Source: an uncultured Phascolarctobacterium sp.
GTDB taxonomy: Bacteria; Bacillota; Negativicutes; Acidaminococcales; Acidaminococcaceae
Assembly: GCA_905200645.1 (NCBI GenBank)
Contig: CAJKLD010000016.1
Location: 1-51,771 of the forward strand
Length of the DNA: 51,771 bases
Direction of reading: 5' to 3'
Shown one piece after another: positions 23,430 to 31,641 of the stretch (position 1 is its first letter; every line of letters starts with the position of its first letter). The notes below the pieces were generated by a model that had not been told where the DNA came from, did not search any database, and was given only the letters and a program-made list of their open reading frames with translations. The translations under genes and the position numbers were made by a program.

Positions 23430-24986
23430 TTATTTTGCGTAGTCCACAGCACGAGTTTCGCGGATGATAACCACTTTGATTTGTCCCGGATATTCCATTT
23501 CAGCTTCAATCTTCTTAGAAATATCACGCGCCAGCAGCACAGCTGCTGCATCGTCGATAATCTCGGGCTTAACCATAATGCGAATTTCGCGGCCGGCCTG
23601 TACGGCATAGCATTTTTCTACGCCGTTAAAGGATTCGGAAATTTCTTCCAAGCTGGTTAAGCGTTTCAGATAGCTTTCCAAGGTTTCGCGTCTAGCACCC
23701 GGACGGGCAGCAGATACGGCATCAGCAGCAGATACCAAAACAGCTTCCACACTCTTAGGCTCGCAGTCGCCATGATGCGCCAAAATAGCGTTGACAATAA
23801 GCTCGGATTCGCGGAATTTTTTAGCGATTTCGCCGCCAATTTCTACGTGAGAGCCTTCCATTTCGTGGTCAATGGCCTTGCCGATATCATGCAAAAGACC
23901 GGCGCGTTTTGCCAAAACAACATCCACGCCTAATTCAGAAGCCATAACGCCTGCCAAATTTGCTACTTCCACAGAATGATTCAGCACATTTTGACCATAG
24001 CTGGTGCGGTATCTTAAACGACCCAAAAGCTTAATCAGTTCCGGATGCAGTCCGTGCACACCCACAGTAAAGGTGGCCTGTTCGCCTGCTTCCTTAATTT
24101 TCTGCTCAACCTCTTTTTGCGCCTTTTCTACCATTTCCTCAATACGGGACGGATGAATACGGCCATCATTGATGAGCTTTTCCAAAGCAATTCTGGCAAC
24201 TTCGCGGCGAACCGGATCAAAGCCGGAAATAATAACCGCTTCTGGAGTATCGTCAATAATCAAATCAATGCCCGTTAAGGTTTCCAGCGTGCGGATGTTG
24301 CGTCCTTCGCGACCAATAATGCGGCCCTTCATTTCATCGTTGGGCAAACCAACTACAGAAACAGTGGTTTCAGCAACATGATCGGCAGCACAGCGCTGAA
24401 TAGCTAAAGAAATAATTTCGCGCGCTTTTTTATCAGCCTCGTCCTTAGCCTGCTGTTCCAAATCTTTAATGAGCATAGCAGATTCGTGCTTAACTTCATC
24501 CTCTAAGGATTGCAGCAGCTCCTGCTTAGCCTCATCGCTGGTCAGACCAGATAAGCGTTCCAATTCAGCCTGCTGCTTTTGACACAGCTGCTCTGCTTTT
24601 TCCTGGGCAGCGTTTAGGCGCTGTTCTTTAGAAGCCAGCTTTTCTTCCTTACGCTCAAAGGATTCAATTTTGCGGTCCAAGTTTTCTTCTTTTTGCAGCA
24701 GACGACGCTCTTGACGCTGTAAATCGCTGCGTCGGTCTTTATTTTCGCGTTCCATTTCGGAACGCAGACGATGGATTTCCTCTTTAGCTTCCATCATCAT
24801 TTCTTTGCGTTTTGCCTCGCTTGCCTGTTCGGCATCCTGTACAATGCGAATTGCCTGCTCTTCAGCAGTAGCAATTTTGCTTTCGGCTACATTTTTGCGT
24901 ACCAAATAGCCTACGGCACCGCCAGCCAAACCAACTACAACGGCAGTTCCTATAATTTCTAAAATCGTCCTCACCTCCTGATACAT
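23430..24986 (-). CDS. rny: Ribonuclease Y
   Basis: Up to 518 aa. Membrane-anchored endoribonuclease that initiates mRNA decay. An N-terminal transmembrane helix (ILEIIGTAVVVGLAGGAVGYLV) is followed by a long coiled coil (about residues 35-200). Then come a KH domain (GRIIGREGRNIRTLETLTGI) and an HD domain (LLHDIGKAIDHE, AILAHHGDCEPKS). The start is uncertain. The first ATG (24986) has no ribosome-binding site, while a perfect AGGAGG lies inside that frame, 8 nt before an ATT codon at 24965 (residue 8). Either the ATG is used weakly, or translation starts at ATT or at the GTG overlapping the Shine-Dalgarno sequence. A promoter and a leader of about 200 nt precede it. Confidence 0.95.
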   Translation of the reverse strand: MYQEVRTILEIIGTAVVVGLAGGAVGYLVRKNVAESKIATAEEQAIRIVQDAEQASEAKRKEMMMEAKEEIHRLRSEMERENKDRRSDLQRQERRLLQKEENLDRKIESFERKEEKLASKEQRLNAAQEKAEQLCQKQQAELERLSGLTSDEAKQELLQSLEDEVKHESAMLIKDLEQQAKDEADKKAREIISLAIQRCAADHVAETTVSVVGLPNDEMKGRIIGREGRNIRTLETLTGIDLIIDDTPEAVIISGFDPVRREVARIALEKLINDGRIHPSRIEEMVEKAQKEVEQKIKEAGEQATFTVGVHGLHPELIKLLGRLRYRTSYGQNVLNHSVEVANLAGVMASELGVDVVLAKRAGLLHDIGKAIDHEMEGSHVEIGGEIAKKFRESELIVNAILAHHGDCEPKSVEAVLVSAADAVSAARPGARRETLESYLKRLTSLEEISESFNGVEKCYAVQAGREIRIMVKPEIIDDAAAVLLARDISKKIEAEMEYPGQIKVVIIRETRAVDYAK

Positions 24987-25015
24987 AAATTTTTATATTT
25001 TTTGCATAACAACAG

Positions 25016-25035
25016 CAGGCGCCTTCGCGTCTGCT
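25016..25035 (-). other. Hairpin in the rny leader
   Basis: GCAGGCGC-CTTC-GCGTCTGC, 8 pairs including one G-T, about 30 bp before the first ATG of rny. There is no T-run on the minus strand, so it is not a terminator. It may affect translation or processing of the leader. Confidence 0.5.
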
Positions 25036-25124
25036 ATAAATGTCCTTATTCCATTGAATATATAATCAATTAAATCTATATAAATATAGCAATTAACCTA
25101 TTAAAATTCTGAAACAGGGCACAA

Positions 25125-25152
25125 AAGAAGGTAGCTTTTAAAAGTTACCTAC
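25125..25152 (-). terminator. Terminator-like hairpin in the rny leader
   Basis: AGGTAGCTTTT / AAAAGTTACCT nearly perfect inverted repeat at 25131-25152, followed on the minus strand by TCTTTT. It lies about 40 bp downstream of the predicted rny transcription start, so it is either an attenuator or an RNA 5'-end structure. It could also stop read-through from recX. Confidence 0.45.
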
Positions 25153-25189
25153 TAAATCTCCACTGATAAAATCACAATGGTACGATTAT

Positions 25190-25218
25190 ATTTTAATAAA
25201 ATTTACCAAAAATGTCAA
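25190..25218 (-). promoter_or_regulatory. Promoter of rny
   Basis: TTGACA (25213-25218) and TAAAAT (25190-25195) on the minus strand, 17 bp apart, directly after the recX stop codon. It predicts a leader of about 200 nt. Confidence 0.75.
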
Positions 25219-25227
25219 GTAATTACA

Positions 25228-25755
25228 CTATATATCGGTATTTACCTGCAATTTTTCCCATAATATCATCATATATCTTGAGGAAAATCCACGTGAAGCC
25301 ATAAAGCGTCCCGCCGCACCATATATTTTTTTATCCAACGGCTGTCCCGGTTTCAATTTATTTTTATTACGCTGCCAAAAAAGCTCTGCTGCATTTTCTG
25401 CCTGTTGTGCTTCCAGCTCCGGCGTAAAACGCTCTAAAATTTCCTGCGCCAATTCCCCGGCTATGCCACGTTTTTGCAGCTCAGCCTGTAAATGCAGTCT
25501 GCCGTAGCAGCGTTTATTCAGCCAGCCTTCGTACACGCGCACAGCGTAACGCCGTTCGTCTAAAATGCCATAATACTGCAATTTTTCTATGGCAGCATCA
25601 GCCTGCTCAGCGTCGGCACCCTTTTGCTGCAAACGCTCCCGCATTTTTTGCTTACTGAAATCGCGGTAGGAAAGCAAATTCAGCGCGCAGTCATATGCCT
25701 GCTGCGCGCTGGTAAATTTTTCTTTAGCCTTATTCTTTGAAGATTGGTTCCACAT
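25228..25755 (-). CDS. recX: Regulatory protein RecX
   Basis: 175 aa. It modulates RecA filaments. Repeated three-helix units are visible: YDCALNLLSYRDFSKQKMRERL, AAIEKLQYYGILDERRYAVRV and GRLHLQAELQKRGIAGELAQEIL. The C-terminal repeat ends in FMASRGFSSRYMMILWEKL. The start ATG lies inside the end of recA (26-bp overlap, different frame), so translation is probably coupled. Classical recA-recX operon. Confidence 0.92.
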   Translation of the reverse strand: MWNQSSKNKAKEKFTSAQQAYDCALNLLSYRDFSKQKMRERLQQKGADAEQADAAIEKLQYYGILDERRYAVRVYEGWLNKRCYGRLHLQAELQKRGIAGELAQEILERFTPELEAQQAENAAELFWQRNKNKLKPGQPLDKKIYGAAGRFMASRGFSSRYMMILWEKLQVNTDI

Positions 25756-26782
25756 CTGCTGCTTCTTGAGCTCCGTCGTCCTTAACTTCTGTCTTTACCA
25801 CTGTCAAAGCGCGGATTTTAGCTTCAATTTCCTGCGCCAGCTCCGGATTCTCACGCAGAAAATCTTTAACCTTTTCTTTGCCCTGACCTAAACGAGTATC
25901 GCCATAAGAATACCAAGCGCCGCTCTTATTGATAATATCCATTTCGGCGCCTAAATCAACTAAGCATCCCTCATGGGAAATACCCTTGCCATACATAATA
26001 TCAAACTCTGCCTGTTTAAAAGGAGGAGCAACCTTATTTTTAACAACCTTCACGCGCGTGCGGCTGCCGATAACGTCATTGCCGTTTTTCAGCGTATCGA
26101 TACGGCGCACGTCTAAACGCACGGTAGAATAAAATTTCAGCGCGCGGCCGCCGGTAGTTGTTTCCGGATTGCCGAACATTACGCCAACCTTTTCACGAAT
26201 CTGGTTAATAAAAATTGTAGCGCATTTAGATTTAGAAATAATGGCGGTCAGCTTACGCAAAGCCTGGCTCATCAAGCGCGCCTGCAAGCCTACGTGGGAA
26301 TCGCCCATTTCTCCTTCAATTTCTGCGCGGGGCACCAAAGCGGCAACAGAGTCTATAACAATAATATCAATAGCGCCGCTGCGCACCAAAGCGTCGGCAA
26401 TTTCCAAAGCCTGCTCGCCGTTATCCGGTTGAGAAATAAGCAAATTGTCAATATCTACGCCTAAATGACGGGCATATTCGGGATCAAGAGCATGTTCCGC
26501 ATCAATAAAAGCAGCATAACCGCCCAGCTTTTGCGCTTCGGCAATCATGTGCAAAGCAACAGTAGTTTTACCGGAGGATTCAGGACCGTAAATTTCAATT
26601 ACACGGCCGCGGGGAATACCGCCTACGCCTAAAGCAATATCTAAAGACAGAGCGCCTGTAGGAATAACCTCAATATTCATTTTGGCGCTGGCTTCGCCTA
26701 ATTTCATAATGCTGCCTTTGCCAAAATCCTTTTCTATTTGGCGCATTGCCATGTCTAAAGCTTTTTTTCTATCAGCATCCAT
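25730..26782 (-). CDS. recA: Recombinase RecA
   Basis: 350 aa. DNA strand exchange and SOS coprotease. Walker A GPESSGKTTVALH (about residues 66-78), Walker B IIVIDSVAALVP, L1/L2 region MSQALRKLTAIISKSKCATIFINQIREKVGVMFGNPETTTGG, and the C-terminal domain from KVVKNKVAPPFKQAEFDI. AGGAGG precedes the ATG. A consensus promoter with a LexA-like box lies upstream. No intein or truncation. Confidence 0.98.
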   Translation of the reverse strand: MDADRKKALDMAMRQIEKDFGKGSIMKLGEASAKMNIEVIPTGALSLDIALGVGGIPRGRVIEIYGPESSGKTTVALHMIAEAQKLGGYAAFIDAEHALDPEYARHLGVDIDNLLISQPDNGEQALEIADALVRSGAIDIIVIDSVAALVPRAEIEGEMGDSHVGLQARLMSQALRKLTAIISKSKCATIFINQIREKVGVMFGNPETTTGGRALKFYSTVRLDVRRIDTLKNGNDVIGSRTRVKVVKNKVAPPFKQAEFDIMYGKGISHEGCLVDLGAEMDIINKSGAWYSYGDTRLGQGKEKVKDFLRENPELAQEIEAKIRALTVVKTEVKDDGAQEAADVEPIFKE

Positions 26783-26819
26783 TATTGGAACCTCCTAACA
26801 TAATATATCTTCTGCGCTT

Positions 26820-26848
26820 ATTATACAAACAAAAGTTCTAATTGTCAA
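26820..26848 (-). promoter_or_regulatory. Consensus promoter of recA
   Basis: TTGACA (26843-26848) and TATAAT (26820-26825) on the minus strand, exactly 17 bp apart. The strength fits a need for tight repression, and a LexA-like box sits in the spacer. Confidence 0.92.
26827..26838 (-). promoter_or_regulatory. LexA-like (SOS) operator in the recA promoter
   Basis: GAAC-TTTT-GTTT on the minus strand, close to the Gram-positive LexA/DinR box core GAAC-N4-GTTC (one mismatch). It lies wholly between -35 and -10, where bound repressor would block RNA polymerase. Confidence 0.65.
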
Positions 26849-26865
26849 GTGAAGTTTTGCCTATA

Positions 26866-27726
26866 TTATTTTTGTGCCAACAGCTCTTGCATTTCTTTTT
26901 GCTCAAAAGTATAGGTTGAGTTGCAGAATTGACAGTGCGCTTCGGTAACCTCGTCCTGCGCCAATTCTTCTAAAGACTTTTTATCCAGTCTGCTTAAAGC
27001 ATTGAAAATTCCTGCTCGGCTGCAACGGCATTTAAATTCCACGGGAACGGTTTCTTTAATATCTACATCCAAATCGCGTCCCAAAATGCCGATAATGCGC
27101 TCCGGCGTAAAACCAATTTCTAAAAGCTGGGTGATATACGGCGTTCTGTTGACATTTTCTTCCAGCTTAGCCAAAACCTCGTCGGAACAGCCCGGCATAG
27201 CCTGAATAAAGAAGCCCCCTGCCGCTTCCACCTCGCCCTCTTTATTAACCAGCACGCCTAAAGCTACGCTGCTGGGAGTTTGCTCGGAAACATAAAGATA
27301 TTTAGTTAAATCGCTGGCAATTTCGCCGTCTGCCAGCTCGCAGTAACCGGTAAAGGGCTCTGCATTCTGCAAATAACGGGTCACAACAATATTTCCCTTA
27401 CCAATACCTGCGCCTACATCCAGCTTGCCGTCGTCTCTCAAAGGCACAAAAGCGTTGGGATTTTCCACATACCCGCGTACCTGATTGCCTTCAGCGTCCG
27501 CCACTACGTCGCCTAAAGGTCCGTCGCCCTTAAGACGCAGGCTGATGCGCTCGGCGTCCTTCATAGTTGCCGCCAAAAGCAGCGCGCCGCTCATAGCGCG
27601 CCCCAGCGCAGCGCTGGCTAAATGAGAGCAGTTGTGACGCTTGGCTGCCTCCCGTACTAAATTTGTCGTACATAAAGCATAAATACGCACACCGTCAGCG
27701 GTGGCTTTAGTTAAAACATCCTGCAT
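26866..27726 (-). CDS. hslO: Redox-regulated chaperone Hsp33
   Basis: About 286 aa. Holdase activated by oxidation of a zinc-bound cysteine cluster. N-terminal chaperone fold (DGVRIYALCTTNLVREAAKRH, GDGPLGDVVADAEGNQVRGYV). The C-terminal redox switch has CRC and C-x-x-C (FKCRCSRAGIFN, then CQFCNSTYTF). The start at 27726 (ATG) has GAGG 8 nt upstream. The longer frame begins with a TTG that precedes that site and is rejected. It follows ribH by 23 bp, so the FMN riboswitch transcript may extend into it. Confidence 0.95.
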   Translation of the reverse strand: MQDVLTKATADGVRIYALCTTNLVREAAKRHNCSHLASAALGRAMSGALLLAATMKDAERISLRLKGDGPLGDVVADAEGNQVRGYVENPNAFVPLRDDGKLDVGAGIGKGNIVVTRYLQNAEPFTGYCELADGEIASDLTKYLYVSEQTPSSVALGVLVNKEGEVEAAGGFFIQAMPGCSDEVLAKLEENVNRTPYITQLLEIGFTPERIIGILGRDLDVDIKETVPVEFKCRCSRAGIFNALSRLDKKSLEELAQDEVTEAHCQFCNSTYTFEQKEMQELLAQK

Positions 27727-27749
27727 TTTGCTTACCTCTGCCAATTCGT

Positions 27750-28211
27750 TTACATATTTTTAAACAAATTAACCATTTCCATAGCAGCCATAGCGCAGTC
27801 CACGCCCTTGTTGCCAGCTTTAGTACCGGCACGTTCCACAGCCTGCTGAATATTTTCGGTAGTCAGCACGCCAAAAGCAACGGGCACGCCGGTTTGCAAA
27901 CTTACTTGCGCAATACCCTTGGAGGCTTCGGCGCAGACATAATCAAAATGCGGAGTTGCGCCGCGAATAACCGCTCCCAAGCAGATTACAGCGTCATACT
28001 TGCCGCTTTCCGCCATTTTTTTAGCAGCCATAGGAATTTCAAAAGCTCCGGGAACCCAGGCTACTGTTAAATCTTTATCCGCAGCCTCGTGGCGCAGCAG
28101 ACAGTCTATACAGCCGCTCAACAATTTGCTGGTAATAAACTCGTTAAAACGGGCTGCCACAATACCAATCTTCATACCTTTAGCAGTTAATTTACCTTCT
28201 AATACGTTCAT
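27750..28211 (-). CDS. ribH: 6,7-dimethyl-8-ribityllumazine synthase
   Basis: 153 aa. It condenses the pyrimidinedione with dihydroxybutanone phosphate, the penultimate riboflavin step, in an icosahedral or pentameric assembly. Signatures: GIVAARFNEFITSKLLSG, VPGAFEIPMAAKKMA, ICLGAVIRGATPHFDYVC (catalytic His) and PVAFGVLTTENIQQAVERAGTK. GGGAGG precedes the ATG. Last rib gene of the operon. Confidence 0.97.
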   Translation of the reverse strand: MNVLEGKLTAKGMKIGIVAARFNEFITSKLLSGCIDCLLRHEAADKDLTVAWVPGAFEIPMAAKKMAESGKYDAVICLGAVIRGATPHFDYVCAEASKGIAQVSLQTGVPVAFGVLTTENIQQAVERAGTKAGNKGVDCAMAAMEMVNLFKNM

Positions 28212-28269
28212 TATAATATCCTCCCTTATAAGTACGTTGAAAATTTTATTATATATTTACTAGACACAA

Positions 28270-29508
28270 TTATTTATCTACATGGTGACAGGCACAACCG
28301 CAATCGTGCAATCTGTGTCCCATTTTTTCTTCTTTAACATCTAAATAATGCTCATTAAATTGATTGGGCTCCATGATAATGGGCACACGCTCCGTAATAG
28401 TTATGCCGTAACCGCTAAGGCCAATGCGTTTAGCCGGATTATTGGTAATCAGGCGAATACTGGTCAAGCCAAGGTCGGAAAGAATTTGCGCTCCTAAACC
28501 GTAATCGCGCAAATCGGGCGCAAAACCAAGCTGCACGTTGGCTTCTACCGTATCAAGTCCCGTATCCTGCAAAGCATAGGCGCGAATTTTATTAGCCAAA
28601 CCGATGCCGCGGCCCTCTTGACGCATATAAACTACGGCGCCGCAGCCTTCTTTTTCAATCATACGCAGCGCAGTTGCCAGCTGGTCGCCGCAATCGCAGC
28701 GCAGGCTGCCGAAAGCGTCGCCAGTAAGACATTCGCTGTGTACGCGCACCAGCACGTCCTTTTTGTCCGCAATATCGCCCTTAACAATGGCGATATGACA
28801 TAAATCGTCTAAATCATTTTCGTAAGCGATAATACGGAAGGTACCGTATTTAGAGGGCAGCGCAGCTTCTGCCGCACGGTGCACCATTTTTTCGTGGGAT
28901 TTCCGGTAAGCCACTAAATCTGCCACAGTAATAAACACTAAATCGTACTTTTGCGCAAATTTTATCAAGTCGGGAGTACGCGCCATGTGACCGTCATCAT
29001 TCATAATCTCGCAGCAAATGCCAACTGGGCGCAGGCCTGCCAATCTGCACAAATCCACAGTGGTTTCCGTATGACCGGTTCTGACTAAAACGCCGCCATC
29101 ACGCGCGCGCAGCGGAAAAACGTGCCCGGGACGGCGAAAGTCTCCGGGCTGAACATTTTCCTCCGCACATTTTTTCATAGTGTAGGCGCGTTCGTAAGCA
29201 GAAATGCCTGTAGTAGTATCCACGTGATCAATAGAAACAGAAAATGCTGTTTCATGATTATCCGTATTTTTGCTGACCATTGCGCCAAATTGTAATTTAT
29301 CCATAATGCTGCCGTCGGCGGGCATACAAATCAAGCCGCGGGCTTCTTTCGCCATAAAATTGATAGCTTCCGGCGTACACATCTCGGCAGCCATAATTAA
29401 ATCGCCTTCGTTTTCGCGATCCTCGTCGTCCGTAACTAAAACCATTTTGCCTGCCTTAATAGCAGCAATAGCTTCTTCAATAGTATTGTATTTAAAATTT
29501 GTCTCCAT
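28270..29508 (-). CDS. ribBA: Bifunctional 3,4-dihydroxy-2-butanone-4-phosphate synthase / GTP cyclohydrolase II
   Basis: About 412 aa. N-terminal RibB half (MVLVTDDEDRENEGDLIMAA, GHTETTVDLCRLAGL) and C-terminal RibA half (VRVHSECLTGDAFGSLRCDCGDQL with the zinc cysteines, YMRQEGRGIGLANKI). Together they supply both riboflavin precursors. The start at 29508 is set by GAGG 7 nt upstream, overlapping the ribE stop. The protein ends in an unusual His/Cys-rich tail (HRLHDCGCACHHVDK) beyond the catalytic domain. Confidence 0.97.
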   Translation of the reverse strand: METNFKYNTIEEAIAAIKAGKMVLVTDDEDRENEGDLIMAAEMCTPEAINFMAKEARGLICMPADGSIMDKLQFGAMVSKNTDNHETAFSVSIDHVDTTTGISAYERAYTMKKCAEENVQPGDFRRPGHVFPLRARDGGVLVRTGHTETTVDLCRLAGLRPVGICCEIMNDDGHMARTPDLIKFAQKYDLVFITVADLVAYRKSHEKMVHRAAEAALPSKYGTFRIIAYENDLDDLCHIAIVKGDIADKKDVLVRVHSECLTGDAFGSLRCDCGDQLATALRMIEKEGCGAVVYMRQEGRGIGLANKIRAYALQDTGLDTVEANVQLGFAPDLRDYGLGAQILSDLGLTSIRLITNNPAKRIGLSGYGITITERVPIIMEPNQFNEHYLDVKEEKMGHRLHDCGCACHHVDK

Positions 29509-29516
29509 TTTGTACC

Positions 29517-30179
29517 TCACAAAAAACCGTTTTCGAGCAGCATATTTTTATTCAAGCTGTCTGCGCTGGTAGTATTTTTTTCTTGCTGATTATACAGGTT
29601 CAGCATACGTTCTACATATTTACCAAGAATATCCGTTTCCAAATTCACCGTATCGCCCACGGTTTTAAAGCCTAAAGTAGTTTCTTTCGCCGTATGCGGA
29701 ATCAGCGAAACAGAAAAACTGCTGCTCGTAACCTCCGTTACCGTCAAGCTGATACCGTCAACGGCAATACTGCCTTTTTTGATAGTGTATTTTAAGAGCT
29801 CCGGCGGCGCAGCAATAGTAACTACCACAGCGATACCATCAGCTTTTTGCGCAGCAATAGTGCCTAAGCCCTCCACATGACCGCTCACGATGTGCCCGTC
29901 CAAGCCGTCGCACAGCCGCAGTGTTCTTTCTAAATTAACCTTATCGCCACAATTTAGGCTGCCGATATTGGTCAAGCGCACGGTTTCCGGCATAACATCG
30001 GCAGTAAAGCCATCGCCGCTCATCTTAACCACCGTTAAACAGGCGCCGTTTACGGCTACGCTGTCGCCCATTTTTAGATTAGCCATAACTTTTTTGGCGC
30101 TTACCGTTAAATGATAGGAGTTTCCCTGACGGGCTAATTTCTGCACTGTTCCCAGCTCTGCTACTAAACCAGTAAACAT
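29517..30179 (-). CDS. ribE: Riboflavin synthase, alpha subunit
   Basis: 220 aa. It dismutates two lumazines to riboflavin. The two tandem lumazine-binding repeats each begin with a related motif: MFTGLVAELGTVQKL and GHIVSGHVEGLGTIAA. DSVAVNGACLTVVK and GSIAVDGISLTVTEV are matching second-repeat signatures. Its ATG overlaps the ribD stop by one base. The last about 25 residues (NQQEKNTTSADSLNKNML) are a non-conserved tail. Confidence 0.97.
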   Translation of the reverse strand: MFTGLVAELGTVQKLARQGNSYHLTVSAKKVMANLKMGDSVAVNGACLTVVKMSGDGFTADVMPETVRLTNIGSLNCGDKVNLERTLRLCDGLDGHIVSGHVEGLGTIAAQKADGIAVVVTIAAPPELLKYTIKKGSIAVDGISLTVTEVTSSSFSVSLIPHTAKETTLGFKTVGDTVNLETDILGKYVERMLNLYNQQEKNTTSADSLNKNMLLENGFL

Positions 30180-31279
30180 CAGCGTGCCTCCTTCCGCACC
30201 AAACCGGTAATTAAAAAGTCCTGTCCCAAAATTTTGTATTCAATTTCGTCCAGCTGCCAACCGTCTGCAATATAATCGCTGCCCACGCCGCCCATAGGCG
30301 TAAAGCCCTGGCTGCCGCCCACCAGCTTAGGCGCAATAAAAGCGCACACTCTGTCGGCAAAGCCTGCATCCTTAAACGCTCCGTGCACGGCGCTGCCGCC
30401 CTCTACCAAAACGCTGGTAATGCCTCTTTGAGCCAATGCTGTAATTACCAAATCTACAGGTAAATGTCCGTTTTCTTCCGGCAGCCTGATTACCTCCACA
30501 TTAGGAAGCGCTGCCAAGGCTTCGGCTTTAATTTTATCAGCCTCTAAACCAGTGATGATAAGCGTGTCTGCCGCTGGATTCAAAACCGTCGCCATTAATG
30601 AAATTTTTAATTTGCTGTCTAAAACTACGCGTACAGGATTTTTCCCCTGCAGCATGCGGCAGGTCAGTTCTGGGTCGTCAGCAAGCACCGTGCCAATGCC
30701 CACTAAAACGGCATCATGCTGACGGCGCAGGCGGTGAGCAAAGGTGCGCGCTTCTTCTCCGGTTATCCATTTACTGTCCCCGGTACGGGCGGCAATTTTG
30801 CCATCTAAGGTCATGGCGTATTTTAAAGTAATAAACGGCCGCTCTTGGCTTATCCACGTAAAAAAACGCTCATTAAGGCGTAAAGCCTCTTTTGCGCAGG
30901 CACCGGTTACCACCTCAATACCCTGCAAACGCAAATATTGGATGCCCTTCCCTGCCACCAGCGGATTGGGGTCAGTGCAGGCTACCACTACTTTTTTAAT
31001 GCCTGCCCGCGCCAAAGCTACGCAGCAAGGACCTGTACGCCCGTAATGAGCGCATGGTTCCAAGGTAACATAAGCAGTTGCGCCGCGAGCAAATTGCTTA
31101 GCTTCGGCCAAAGCATTGATCTCTGCATGAGGCTCGCCAGCCTTGTGATGATAACCCTCGCCTACAATGCTGCCGTCTTCGCCGACAATTACGCAGCCAA
31201 CCATAGGATTTGGACTGGTATTGCCCTCGGCTTTGGCCGCCAGTTCTAAGGCACGCTGCATATATTCTTCATCAGTCAT
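30179..31279 (-). CDS. ribD: Bifunctional riboflavin deaminase/reductase RibD
   Basis: 366 aa. The N-terminal cytidine-deaminase-like domain has the zinc site in EPHAEINAL (HAE) and TLEPCAHYGRTGPCCVAL (PCxxxxxxxxC). The C-terminal reductase (from ITLKYAMTLDGKIAARTGDSKWITG) has the typical VLVGIGTVLADDPELTCR and SVLVEGGSAVHGAF. First gene of the riboflavin operon, read from the FMN riboswitch. AGGTGA precedes the ATG. Confidence 0.97.
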   Translation of the reverse strand: MTDEEYMQRALELAAKAEGNTSPNPMVGCVIVGEDGSIVGEGYHHKAGEPHAEINALAEAKQFARGATAYVTLEPCAHYGRTGPCCVALARAGIKKVVVACTDPNPLVAGKGIQYLRLQGIEVVTGACAKEALRLNERFFTWISQERPFITLKYAMTLDGKIAARTGDSKWITGEEARTFAHRLRRQHDAVLVGIGTVLADDPELTCRMLQGKNPVRVVLDSKLKISLMATVLNPAADTLIITGLEADKIKAEALAALPNVEVIRLPEENGHLPVDLVITALAQRGITSVLVEGGSAVHGAFKDAGFADRVCAFIAPKLVGGSQGFTPMGGVGSDYIADGWQLDEIEYKILGQDFLITGLVRKEAR

Positions 31280-31324
31280 TTGTTATCACCTGCAAACTTC
31301 AATTTAGAAATTTAGAAAGTAAAA

Positions 31325-31358
31325 GAAAAACCGCATAGACCGATGGAGCCCGTGCGGT
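31325..31358 (-). terminator. Riboswitch expression-platform terminator
   Basis: Stem ACCGCA / TGCGGT (31353-31358 with 31330-31335) with inner pairing, followed on the minus strand by TTTTTCTTTT. It lies between the FMN aptamer and ribD, as expected of the terminator formed when FMN is bound. Confidence 0.85.
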
Positions 31359-31372
31359 AATAAACAATTTGC

Positions 31373-31481
31373 CACCTTTTATCATCCAGACTATACTGTC
31401 GGTACCGGAATTACACCGGTTCATGCCCTAAGGCTCGCGGACTATACCGCCGGTGGGGAATTGCGCCCCGCCCCAAAGGTT
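31373..31481 (-). promoter_or_regulatory. FMN riboswitch (RFN element)
   Basis: On the minus strand the conserved RFN blocks are all present in order: GGGGCGGGGCGCAATTCCCC, ACCGGCGGT, GCCCGCGAGC-like CCGCGAGCC, CCGGTGTAATTCCGG, ACCGACAGT and TCTGGATGATAAAAGG. The outer helix closes CCTTT with AAAGG. It controls ribD-ribE-ribBA-ribH. The 160 bp between it and rmuC should contain the promoter; I see no box pair good enough to call. Confidence 0.96.
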
Positions 31482-31641
31482 TACCTTATGAAAACGCAGC
31501 CGCAGCTAAAAACGGCCTGTGCGTTATCACTTAGTTTTACTATGCAATTTTTAAAGATACTTTATATAATGGATTTTATCACTGCTGCTGCACTTTGGCA
31601 AGTAAGCCGGCGGCATTTTAACGAAAAATTTACAAAAAGCT

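Noticed and set aside
25730..26782. Intein or frameshift in recA
   Set aside because: The frame is intact at normal length with all motifs in order. The recX overlap is the usual coupling.
31482..31641. Promoter of the riboflavin operon
   Set aside because: TTGCAT and TGATAA on the minus strand are only about 12 bp apart and no better pair was found. The promoter must be here but I cannot place it.
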